NCBI GenBank assembly: GCA_038502055.1
Contig: JAXRKN010000042.1
Location: 4,131,001 to 4,195,000 of the forward strand
DNA length: 64,000 nt
Direction of reading: 5' to 3'
DNA from: Tanytarsus gracilentus
Taxonomy: Eukaryota; Arthropoda; Insecta; Diptera; Chironomidae
The translations under genes and the position numbers were made by a program. Shown here piece by piece: positions 24,001 through 34,352 of this stretch. The notes beneath the pieces were generated by a model. The model searched no databases and was not told the DNA's origin. It saw nothing but the letters and a program-made list of their open reading frames with translations. Numbering within the stretch: position 1 is the first letter of the stretch; every line of letters begins with the position of its first letter.

Positions 24001-24905
24001 GTTGTATCACGTTATTTTATTAAACAACAATTATTTAAGAAAAAAAGATGCAAGGAATGATAAAGAATATTCTATACTATATGTAACATTTAATATGTTA
24101 ATGAATCAAAAAAGAAAATATTTAATAAAGATATTTTAAAACTCCATCTATTAATTTCATATTTGTTAATTTTGCACATTTAGACATTTTGCTACCACCT
24201 GAAGTTTTTATTAAAATAAAATTTTGCAGAAACCCTATATAAACAAAATTATCGGCAAATTGAAAACAGATTGTCTTCTATATGTCAAAGATATCAATAC
24301 CTTTGACAAAGCTTACACAGTTGTGAAACTAATAAGAGTTTATCATTGAATATAAAGGCACAAGTCAGTTAAAAATTTTCACTTTTATCTACTTTAGAAA
24401 CTTGAGTTCGAGTCTCGCCAAAGCACAGTGGTTTCAACGTTTCAACCCGATCAAAATATATCATCTAATGTAAATGGCATTTTTGATCGACTATATTACT
24501 CAATTTATTCTCTGAACCTCGGACCACAATATTTTCCTTTTTTTCCATATGAAAGAAAAGCAAATGAGCTCCTTAAGTTAAGAATTTTATGTACTCTCAA
24601 AACTATGTGTTTTTTTATAGGGCTTTTTCTCTAAAGCTACGCATGAAACTTTATTACTTTTTTATCAAATTTTTTGTTACTACCTATTTCCTATTTATTT
24701 TTAAAAAATACATTTCATTCAATACCTTTGCGTAGAATCATTATACGTCCTTTGCAATGTTCCGCAAGGTGACATAATAGAAATGAAATAATTAGATGTT
24801 TTAAGTTTCGTCTGCTCTAATTTTAAGTTTCGTTTACTACCTTGAGAGAAAATCGACTTCGTCCGAGGGACTTAGGACTTAGGTTTTTAAATCCTAGATT
24901 TTTCT
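21038..24905. other. Gene-poor stretch
   Basis: About 3.9 kb of AT-rich DNA with no exon-like coding, RNA or repeat structure recognised. The missing N-terminal exon of DENND6 could lie here, but no frame encoding the expected motif was found by eye. Confidence 0.5.
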
Positions 24906-24970
24906 ATGCACTTGATTTTCGAATACTGATCTGAAACGCGGAAACACCCACTAATGGTTTTTGAAACATT
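24906..24970 (+). repeat. Fragment of the repeat found in the hAT-like element
   Basis: GATTTTCGAATACTGATCTG ... GCGGAAACACCCAC matches, with small gaps, the right part of the internal block (12083-12160). It is the only part of the repeat visible on this side. Confidence 0.7.
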
Positions 24971-25524
24971 TTTTTAAATTAAAAAAAAATAAGAACCAGG
25001 ATACTCGGTCCTTAATTTTAACAACGTTTTATAAAAACAAAAAAAAAACAAAACAAAAAGATTCAACTATAAATAAATGGGCTTAGCGTCTTTGGCATTA
25101 CTACATGAACACTCTTTTGATCAATAATGTTTTCTTCCAAAAACAGGTAAGTTCAACTTTTTTTGATTTGATAGCTTAAATAAAGGACACATTTAATTTA
25201 TGATCCTATGATAATGCAAAGATAATATTTTGGTTCAATACATTTTTATAGGAAAGCTTTTATTTCACACCTTGTTTTTTAGGTAGCACAGTTGATGCAA
25301 AAGTGAAAGCTAAATTTTAAAAACAAATGAATTTTGAATATTGTCTTTTTATAAAAAAATCAAATTTAGAGACGTAAAACATTAGATATAGCAAGAAATA
25401 AATAAGGTGTAAATATGGAGTCTTCATGGATATCTGCTGCAGTAATAGTGAATTTTGAAATTGAAAAAGGTTGTAATTGGCTCCATTAAATTGTTTTAAA
25501 AATAAGATGTATTTTTTTTTCAAG

Positions 25525-27977
25525 GACAAGAAGTTGAGATCCTACATGGACCAGAGGGATTTACTCTTTCAGAAGAAGAATTAAAAAATTTAAGTTTTAT
25601 GTCTTTCCCGGACTCAAATACCTTAAATACCGATATTACTCTTTTTCACTTTAAACTGAGAACCAAAAAAACAATTTCAAAGCATTTAATTAATTTTAAT
25701 CGAGACTGTAAGCACGATCTGAAAGCAGACCAAGGACATTTTTATGGATATGTTTATTTTCGACAAGTGAAGGATTCATCCCTCAGGAGAGGCTATTTCC
25801 AAAAATCATTTGTGTTACTCAGTCGTTTGCCGTTTCATAATTTTTTTTATGAGCTCACTTATCGCTGGGCGCCTATATACTTCCAAAATGGACAATCTTC
25901 ATTGGAATCTGGATTCAATGCTGTTCTCTCATGGCCAAATTTATCGACGAACGCCTCATTCCAACTTCCAATTTTAGGAATGATTTTTCAAGTTTTTATA
26001 CCTAGTTCGAGCGCCACAAAGTAAATATATAATAATTATATATAAGCTACCCCTCTTAGCTTTTAAATAAAAAAAAAAATGTTTCATTACCGACTTGTAA
26101 CAACAGATCAGTATTGGAAAAGTAATTTTAGGGAAGGCTTCGTCACAAAATAGCTTCTTAAAGAGGCTACCCCAAATTCAGCCGAAGATCCAACATCCAG
26201 TAGAGGAGTTAACAAACAGTAAATTAAGCCAATATTAATGCCAATCGATTCCTTATCCAATTATGAGTTCAACTAGATACATGAAGTCATAGCTCTGAAA
26301 AACGTGCATTATGGCTGTCCGTGTTACACGACACAAAAAAAATCCTAAATGGCTAAAATTAGAGCCACAGAGCTACCATCTGGCGCAAACCCGAAGTCTC
26401 TAGCTGGTCTGGGGGGGGGGGCGAGATCTGGATGCCGCAGACAGACAGAGAGAAATGCGTGCATGTCCCAGGCAGGAAAAAACCTTACGATTCACTTTAT
26501 TTTCAAGTTCCAATCGAAGTCAACAAAATGTCTCTTTGCAATTGGGAGATGAGGATACAAGTAATAACAACAGCAGTAGAACAGCAATAACAATATCATC
26601 CGTCAATGAGATTGACATTTTTGGTGCAATCCATGCAATTATCCATCATGTTCATTTGATTTGGGAGCTTGTTCTCACTTCTTCACCAATTTTAGTTATT
26701 GGTACTTCCCCCACAGACTCAAGCATCCTAGTTCAAGTTTTAACTTCAATCATCGCACCAATCGAATACATGCCAGAGGTACGATAAACGATCTCAAATA
26801 AAATAATTTTTCAATAAAATTCATGTTTTAGGTTTTTCCTTATTTTACCATTCATAATCAAGAATTTCATGAATTTGCGAATGCTTCGAAACCACCTTCA
26901 GTCATTTTAGGTAAGTTTTTATGAAGCGTTTTAATTCTAATTTAGAAAAAATTATTTTAGGATGTACAAATCCTTATTTTGCCAAAGCCCTTTCAATGAT
27001 GAATACAATCAAAATTAATGAATCCCTTCAAAATGGCAATGAGCATCCTCTTCCTCATCGCAAGTTGGAGAAAGTGAAAAATGTGCAAAAACTCTTAATG
27101 GACACATCAAATTCAATAATATACACCCAGCATAAACCGTTTTTGCAAAAGGATAAACAGTTTATAAAGAAAATATTGAATGGAGTAAAAACTCGACGTC
27201 CATCGGGCGTACAATCAATTATACTAAGACGGTACTTTCTGGAACTTACGCAATCATTTATGATTCCTCTCGGTAATACACTATAGCTTAATTTCAACAA
27301 GTTTAATCGACAACAATTACGTTTTTTAGAACGATACATGACAAGTCTGATGCCATTACTTAAGGATATTTCAGCATTTCGTGCACCCCCTTCACCCGCT
27401 CAATTTAATGAGGAAACTTTTTTAGGTAAAGTCGATTGATTTCAGTTTTATATTATTAAAAGGAAAATATTAATTTAGCTACCCTGGATCTTTCGGGGCC
27501 TCAATTAACATCTACAATAAAAGGTTTGTGTTTTATACTTTACATAACTTTTAAATTTATCGGTGATTATAGGTGACTACGAAGGGCTTTACAAAAGATT
27601 TTTCACTTCCTCTAACTTTCGAGGGTGGTACGAGAATCGAAGATTAGAACAGTTAAAAGCTATAGAGGAACTTCATCGAGAAGCTATCGCAAAAGCAGAT
27701 TTCAGCAAATGGATACGAGGAAAACAAGAGGTTGAAATTGTTGACATGATTTTGTGTTTAAAGAACAAACTTCAACTTCCTGTTAACTCAAATTCAACTC
27801 TCAGTTCGCCGGAACCTGGTAAACTCGTTATTTTCCTCAAAATAAAAAAAATATCAAACTGTTTATATTCTAGTTAACTCCATTTCAATGAAGCAAGAAA
27901 TTCGAGATATGCTGTTGAAAAAACTCAACGATCTTATCATGAGTCTACCTGACGATCTTCAGCAATTGCTTCATTAA
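25525..27977 (+). CDS. DENND6: DENND6 (FAM116) homologue, DENN-domain Rab GEF; first exon not found
   Basis: Exons 25525-26020, 26508-26778, 26832-26910, 26961-27272, 27330-27425, 27479-27523, 27573-27818 and 27874-27977 join in one frame (about 549 codons). Family landmarks in order: LSFPD-like FMSFPDSN, HFYGYVYFRQVKDSSLRRGY (near-identical to DENND6), the RLP block, IHHVHLIWELVL, PYFTIHNQEFHEF, GCTNPYFAKAL, RRPSGVQSIILRRYFLELTQ, and the C-terminal LNDLIMSLPDDLQQLL. DENND6 activates Rab14 in vertebrate endosomal recycling. The first exon listed begins in phase 1 after an acceptor (TTTTTCAAG), so an upstream exon with the start codon and the first ~40 residues of the longin part must exist; I could not find it. 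The first intron shown contains an inverted repeat fragment. Confidence 0.88.
26098..26440 (-). repeat. Inverted fragment of the dispersed repeat within a DENND6 intron
   Basis: On the minus strand the sequence follows the order of the 11490-12100 block: GACCAGCTAGAGACTTC, CGCCAGATGGTAGCTCT, a CTTCATG(T)ATC..TTGAACTC unit, AATCGATTGGCATT, then CTGATCTGTTG. A run of 12 G lies at 26410-26421. It sits between the acceptor at 26508 and the donor at 26021, so it is spliced out. Confidence 0.75.
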
Positions 27978-28219
27978 TTTAAATGTTTCAATAGACAACT
28001 AAGGAAACCATTCATTCTCATCTGATAAAATCTTTATTTTTTTAAGAAAATTAATAAAAATGAAAAAATCTAATTTTTTGAAAACTATCGTTGATCCTCA
28101 TCTTTACTAAAGTCGACAGCCCAGTATCAGAACACAGGTATTTACCCTAAAATTTTATAATCACAACAGTATATTGCCGCAAAACAAAAGGTTTATTTTC
28201 AAAAAACTTAAATAAAGTC

Positions 28220-28794
28220 ATGAGAGCTATTATTCAACGAGTCAAAAATGCTAGAGTTCTTGTTAGTGGAAATCTAGTGGCAGAAATTCAGCAAGGATTA
28301 TGCGTTTTAGTAGGAATTGGCATTGAAGACAACGAAGAAGATATAAATTACATGCAAGTTTGTAAACTTAGAGACATATATAAATATTAACAATAAATTT
28401 CAGTTGTAGAAAAATTTTGAATACTAGATTTTTTGAAGAAGATGGAAAACGTTGGATGAAAAGTGTAAAAGACCTAAATATGGAAGTTCTGTGTGTATCG
28501 CAATTCACTTTATATTTCAAGCACAAAGGCAATAAGCTCGATTTTTCAAAAGCTATGGGAGGTAAGAATGCTACTCCAAAAAAATCTACTTTCATTTATA
28601 TAAATTAAAATTTTTCTTCAGGTGAAAAGGCTAGAGATATGTACGATAAACTTATAAAACACTTAGAGAATGAATTTGATGCATCAAATATTAAAGCTGG
28701 AAGTTTCGGAGCAATGATGGAGGTTCAAATTTCTAATGATGGTCCCGTGACAATTCAAATAGATTCTAAAAAATCTTCTGACCAAGAAAAATAA
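28220..28794 (+). CDS. Dtd1: D-aminoacyl-tRNA deacylase (DTD1)
   Basis: Three exons (28220-28353, 28404-28561, 28622-28794) total 465 bp, 154 aa. The protein starts MRAIIQRVKNARVLVSG and holds both signature motifs: CVSQFTLY (active-site SQFT loop) and the cross-subunit NDGPVTIQ. DTD hydrolyses D-amino acids (and glycine mischarged on tRNA-Ala) from tRNA in the cytosol, as a dimer. Only a GC donor (AT followed by GCAAGT at 28354) keeps the frame of the first intron (28354-28403): exon 1 must end in phase 2, and the conserved RKILNTRFFEEDG then follows. The length fits the short DTD family without a C-terminal extension. An AATAAA lies 10 bp after the stop (28804). It is 242 bp downstream of DENND6 on the same strand. 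Confidence 0.93.
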
Positions 28795-29298
28795 TTATTG
28801 GGGAATAAATACAAAAATCTAAAAAAAGAGGAAAAACAGAATTATTTAGTACTTGGAAAATTTATTTTAGTACGAAAAAATTTTCTTTGAAAAGGTATTC
28901 TCTTAATAAATATTTTCATATTATAATCTTGTTAGAGTTATATCTTTGGAGTTTTTATGACTTTAAACTGTTTTACACTGCTAACAGATTTAAAACAGAA
29001 TCTTCTTTTTAAAATATTCAAGTATAACTACGCAATCATATTTTTAATACAATAAAAGCCTGTATTAAAATTTACATAGGGTACACAGTACTCAAAAAAC
29101 GAAAATTAGCTCAAATAAATTTAATAAATATTTTTTCTTTAAATATAAATTGTAGTTGTTATAGTAAAGTAAAAAAATTAAAATTAAAATAAATTGATTA
29201 GGTGGTGCTCCCTGCAAAAAAATTCAAGAGAACAAATTTTTCCTCGATAAAGTATTAAAGTTCTTACTATTAATACTGAAAATTTCAAACGTTTAAAC
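28795..29298. other. Intergenic
   Basis: 3' UTR of the deacylase gene and the presumed promoter of UNC119. Nothing else recognised. Confidence 0.5.
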
Positions 29299-30616
29299 AT
29301 GAGTGTTGTTCAAAAGCAAATAAATGTCTCAGAAGAGATAGACAACATCTGTGAAGACATAGATCTCAAACTTAAAGATGTAATAACACCCGAAGATGTT
29401 TTAAAATTAACTAAAACTACCAATGGCTTTCTGTGCCCCAACAATAATGAATATCAAATCGAATTTACACGATTTAAAATCAGAGATTTAGGTAAGATTT
29501 TAATCAGTTACGTTTATTACTTTTAATTGTAATAATAATAATTTTTTGGGGCAAAATTTAGATACCAATGCAACCCTTTTTGATATATCAAAAGACCCTT
29601 TGATGACATCTGAAAATACGGATGAAAGTGCAAATGAAGAAAAACAGCAAGAAACAGTTGAAGATTCTGGGAGATTTGTTCGCTATCTTTTCTCTTCTAG
29701 TTTTCTAAAATTGAAACATGTTGGAGCAACGTAAGAATACCTAAATTTAAAATTTTAACAAATTTTTATCCATTATCAAAGAATCAAATATATTATAGAT
29801 ATAGATAAATATTTTTATCGATTTTAGTCTTCGCTTTGTAAGTGACACACATACCAATTGACATTTAGAATTATTTATCTCGGACATTGTCATTTGTTTG
29901 CGACTAATGATAATCAATAATAAATTATAGATTACTTCCCAATTAATTTTGACACGCAACATAGAATGATTTTTCCGGAAATTTTTAAGACTCGTTCGTG
30001 TCATTTTACTTCGATAAATGCGCTCCATGCATTTCCAGTAACATATTTTTTTAATTGACAACCAATTGATATGTGTGAACGTCTTAGCCAATTTTTTAGA
30101 TAAAGCTAATAATTTTCTTCATATTTTTAAAGAGTTGAATTTCAAGTGGGATGCAAGGATGTGAAAAATTTTCGGATGATCGAAAGGTGAGACAATAGTA
30201 TTAACCACAAAATCTCTAACTTTAATTATTGAAAGTTATAATTTTAAATTTTTTTATTCAAAGACATTATTTTAAGGAAACCATTTTAAAAACCTTTGAT
30301 TTTAACTTTGGATATTGGTAAGCACGTATGCATATTGAAACCTTACCTAACATTTATTAATCATTTGCAATGAACCCCAGCATTCCAAATTCAACAAACA
30401 CTTGCGAACATATTTACGAATTTCCTCAACTGCAACCAGGTAATTATAAAAAGCCTATATTATTTTAAAAAATTTGGTTCACTTTGTAATTATTTATCAA
30501 CAGAATTAATCGAACAGATGCTAGCTAGTCCATTTGAAACAAGAAGTGATTCATTCTATTTTGTTGACAACAAGCTTGTACTCCACAACAAAGCAGATTA
30601 TGCTTACAATGTTTAA
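29299..30616 (+). CDS. unc-119: UNC119 homologue, lipid-binding trafficking factor
   Basis: Six exons (29299-29491, 29562-29730, 30133-30186, 30264-30317, 30381-30439, 30504-30616) give 642 bp, 213 aa. The order of motifs follows UNC119/PDE6D: EDVLKLTKTTNGFLCP, YQIEFTRFKIRDLDT, GRFVRYLFSSSFLKLKHVGA, NFRMIERHYFKETILKTFDF, FGYCIPNSTNTCEHIYEFP and SDSFYFVDNKLVLHNKADY. The beta-sandwich binds myristoylated proteins such as transducin alpha and ciliary cargo and delivers them to cilia or synapses under Arl3 control (established knowledge). The small exons 3-5 (54-59 bp) were found from the family sequence. The second intron is about 400 bp, long compared with the others, and holds an opposite-strand open frame (see findings). 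Confidence 0.94.
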
Positions 30617-30671
30617 TTAGGTTTAATTGCTTTAAGATAAATGTTTATTGATATTACTCGTACATGTCTTG

Positions 30672-30734
30672 ATGTTCAAAAGGCAAAGCTTTATGTTCAA
30701 AAGGCAAAGCTTTATGTTCAAAAGGCAAAGCTTT
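30672..30734 (+). repeat. 21-bp tandem repeat, three copies
   Basis: ATGTTCAAAAGGCAAAGCTTT is repeated three times without change just after the UNC119 stop codon, in its likely 3' UTR. Confidence 0.95.
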
Positions 30735-31345
30735 ATGTTATAGTTTTTCAAAAAAAAAAAATTTAAAAAAATATGAAATTTAAGAGCATTCCCGAATAAT
30801 TAATCTTTAAAAGAAATTTACCAAAAACTGTTGCAAAATTTGAAAATATTTAAAGCCATGAGCTTGAACATGTAGAAAAAAATTTTAGATCAAACTCAAG
30901 AAAGATGAGCGAATTTCGCTTGTGTACTTTTTGAAATGACTTAATTTTCAATTAATAAAATAATTTTGGAAAAGCCATACAACCGAGCTTGCATCCTAAT
31001 TAACTTTTTTTACACTAAAATATCTTTATTTTACTCTCTCTTTGCAAAAAAGTTGAAAAAAATAAAAAAGGAAAGTTGGTCTCCGCAGTGAGTTTTGAAC
31101 TTAAAGCTCTCTAAGCAAAGTTGCTTCAATAAAGTTTCTTTATTTTCTTTTTCTGTAAAATCTGATCCAATCTTTGAAGAAAATTTTCTGTCGTTATTTG
31201 CACACAAATTTAACTTTTTATTCAAACTCATACACGGATTTTGTCGATTGTTAATAAATGTTTTGAAAAAAAAACCAAACTAAAATTTGTGTTTTGTTTA
31301 TATATAAATAAAGGCTGGTAAAGGACAAATATTCAACATAAAATT
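30735..31345. other. Intergenic/3' UTR
   Basis: AT-rich DNA between the converging UNC119 and CIMAP-like genes. Short open frames here have no coding character. Confidence 0.5.
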
Positions 31346-32596
31346 TCACTTTTCATTAATATTTTTCTCCTTTTTATTAGATGTTCCCTTTGACAGTGGA
31401 TTTTTAGTGAAAACTTGAATCTTTTGAACTGAAATTTTTTGCAAAACTATTTTTGGAGTTGCCAACTGGTCAAGTCTTTTTTTTGATAAGCGTGACTGGC
31501 TCCTACTTTCGTTAACTTCAGAAGTTGGATACAATTTTTTTTTTGAATTTTCATAAAGCTGAATTGATTTTTCTCTTTCATCTTTAAAACGAGGTGAAGC
31601 ACTTAGAAAGACAGCAGGTCTTCCAGTTTTTAATCCAAACACATTTCTTTTCTTTACCATGGTGTTGTATCGTATTTCCTCTCTTTCGTCACTGTTCAAG
31701 TTATCATGGAAGGTTTTTTTGTTCGAATTTTTCAACGAATGAGGTGATGCAACCTTATTATTGTAGCGACTTGGATCGGGACCCAGAAACTTTTCTTTAT
31801 TAAATGACATCTCTTTTATAGGCACGGTAGTAAGTGGATAAAAAAAAACCGGATTGTCATTTAAAAAAGTTTGATTTGTTTTTTTTCTCAAAATATTTTT
31901 TTTTGATAATTTTTTCTTCAAAAGGCATGTATTTTGAGCAAAATCGTTAGTTTTAAAACGAGGTGATTTTAAAAATTTGAATTTGTTATTTGGTGAGCAT
32001 TTAAAAGTTGAAGATGATGACAGTTCGTAAAAGTCTGTTTTGCAACAATCTTTTTCTGATTTTGTGCCAGAAAAATGATTTTTAATTGTCTTTTCATCGC
32101 GTTTAACTGTAAAACATTGATATGGTCCTTTATTGCCAGCCTGTGATTTTGGAATGTCAGAGAGATTATAAATATTTGGAGGTAATTTCCACTCAGACGA
32201 TTTTTCTAACAGTGAACGATTACTTTTTGAATTTACAAAAGGTTGAAATTCAGGATGGGACTTAGACCGTGGACGAAGAGAACGAATTGGTTGTTTAAGT
32301 TCTGGTTCTAAAAAAAATTATTTCAATTTTAAGTTTTATGCCTTAAAATACTTACCAATGTATCTAAATTTTGTGCCATATGAATTCATGGATTTTAATA
32401 ATCTTTCTTCGATGCCAAACATATTCTTTCTAATTTGAATTCCTTTAAAAAAATGTATAAGTATCTAGGACTTTAAAAAACGCAGACACTTACTTGATTT
32501 TAACATCAAGGGTAATTCAAACTTTCTGGAAACAATTTTGTTGACATTTTGAAGCCATTCAACGTCACCATTCAAATATTTTACACTTTTCTCCAT
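31346..32596 (-). CDS. Basic protein with CIMAP/sperm-tail PG-rich-like repeats
   Basis: Three exons (32494-32596, 32356-32442, 31346-32307) give 1152 bp, 383 aa, very rich in K, S and N (basic). Repeated short motifs are visible: FKFLKSPRFKTND and AVFLSASPRFKDE, KGPYQCF, and LGPDPSRYN. The last resembles the PGPxxY core of sperm-tail PG-rich (STPG/ODF3/CIMAP) proteins, and the SPRF repeats recall LEXM/CIMAP2. Those proteins coat or fill axonemal microtubules. I infer a cilium or flagellum structural protein; confidence in the family is moderate to low. The ATG at 32596 lies in AGAGATGG context, and both upstream exons are small. The next gene upstream in this window (UNC119) is also cilium-linked. 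Confidence 0.6.
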
Positions 32597-33397
32597 CTCT
32601 GCAGTTTACATAAAAAAAAATAACCTTCTCCAAAGATTGCTTTCACAAAATCAAATAATTTTTTTCTTCAAATTCGCTTAAACACTTTCGAGGATATGTA
32701 TTTCATAAATGAAATTGCCTAGGTTTTTTAGCTTTGTTAAAATACGTGATGAATATGATACCACATAAATATATGTACACACTGACGGTATATAAAACTA
32801 CCTGTTTATTAAAAGGTCGTTTGTTTCATATCTTCAGGTTGTCTGTCTCGATCACGTCTTCACAGAAAATAAAACTCAGACTTTTTTAATTAAGCTGTTG
32901 ATTAAATGGTGTCTGCAGCAGAATTGTTAAAAATGCGCTTAAATTTTTCGGTCTTGTGTCAAAGTCCACAAAAAAGTTTGTACTTCAAACTGCCTTGTAC
33001 TTCGGTGCCAAATATGTAGACAACATAAATCCTTAAAATATACATGCAATCTAGTGGGGGTCATAAAAAAAGTTACGGTATTCATTGTTATGCAATTTTG
33101 AAAAGAATCAACAAATAAAACGAGGAAGTTCCACATAATACATCATTTTTAAAAGAAAACACATTCTAACGTAAACACGCTACATACAAACGTGTTCAAC
33201 AATAGATTAAAAATAGAATTTCCTTGTATTTTCACCAGTTTTTTGAACAAAATTAAACTTGAAGTATGTTTGATGTGTTAAAATATTAAACAATGAATAT
33301 TTTCGAACTTTGGCATTTTATTGTTTCTAATTTGTTACAAATATAATTTTAAACAATTATTTTCAAAGATTTTATAGAAATAATGTTTCAAATCAAT
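32597..33397. other. Intergenic
   Basis: Promoter side of the CIMAP-like gene and 3' side of MOB3. No other gene recognised. Confidence 0.5.
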
Positions 33398-34352
33398 TTA
33401 TTCTTTGCATATTTGTGCAACCAGCTCGGCAAGTGGTTCCATCTCTTTTGCAGAAATAAGATCAAATTGGTTTACAAAATAATAAAAATGCTTGAAACAG
33501 GTGTTAATATGAGGTTCTGCACCAATGGACACAATTCTAAAAATAGAAAAGAAAAATTTTTAATAAACCTATTCAGATTTAGTAAAATTTTAATTTACCT
33601 ATCGAAATGATGAATATAAACGTGAACAAAAACACGAAAAAGACGAGTTAGAATTTTTTTAGAGAGTGTGATGAACGTCTTCGGAAAAGGTACGTTTGAA
33701 GTTGTAGGAAAAATTACCTCATTGTTAATTTGACCTGCGGAAACATTGATAAAATTATAGAAAGTCGACAATTCATTTTCGAATCAATTCTTTTCAAATA
33801 ATTTAAAGATCTTTTTAGCAATTTTGCTACGTACCTTCCACCCAGTCCATTAGATTTGAGATATATTCACATGCGGGTAAAGGTGTTGGTTTCTTAAATT
33901 TCTCAAAATTTGAGTCTTGCCAAAAGTACTCGTACCTAAAACGTCATAGAATCCAAATTAATTCCTAAGGTTAAAATTGGGTTTTTACCTTGAACCTCCG
34001 CTCATTTTTGGGCATGTAACACTTGTACAGTATTCAGATACCGTCCCATAAATTAAATTTATCCTGTTAAAAAAATCAACGACATGCACTGCTACCCAGT
34101 CGTTGATATTTTCGCCTTGAGGTAATCGAACAACTTCCTTTAAGTTTATACCAGATTGAAGACTAGCTTGCGCGTGTTTATGCAAAGAATATCGTGTTGT
34201 TCCATGACTAAATCTCTTCTTAGGACGAAAAGTCTAAAATTAATAAGATTTGCTTTAATTTTACATGATCTTTTTCATTAGTCATTTAGCGATTCATTAT
34301 TTACCTTTCCTTTTGAATCAAGGAGATGGAAGAAATCTAAAAAATTGTTCAT
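33398..34352 (-). CDS. Mob3: MOB kinase activator 3 homologue
   Basis: Five exons (34305-34352, 33989-34233, 33835-33935, 33599-33734, 33398-33536) give 669 bp, 222 aa, a full-length MOB domain. Key blocks: KTFRPKKRFSHGTTRYSLHK, KHAQASLQSG, NDWVAVHVVDFFNRINLIYG, EYCTSVTCPKMSGG (zinc-binding cysteines), YEYFWQD, DWVEGQINNE, and RVFVHVYIHHFDRI (zinc-binding histidines). The KTFRP and NDWVAVHVVDFFNR segments fit MOB3 rather than MOB1 or MOB4. MOB3 proteins bind MST/Hippo-type kinases and act in growth and apoptosis signalling, with targets less clear than for MOB1. Each intron is GT-AG and 53-102 bp long. The start at 34352 was chosen because it is the only ATG ahead of the first conserved block that splices in frame. 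Confidence 0.94.

Noticed and set aside
24400..24425. A GAGTTCGAGTCTCGCC string resembling a tRNA T-arm (B box)
   Set aside because: No matching A box or acceptor stem can be drawn upstream, so it is not a tRNA gene; at most a relic.
26349..26552. Open frame with glycine run through 26410-26421
   Set aside because: It lies inside the inverted repeat fragment in a DENND6 intron; the run is poly-G DNA.
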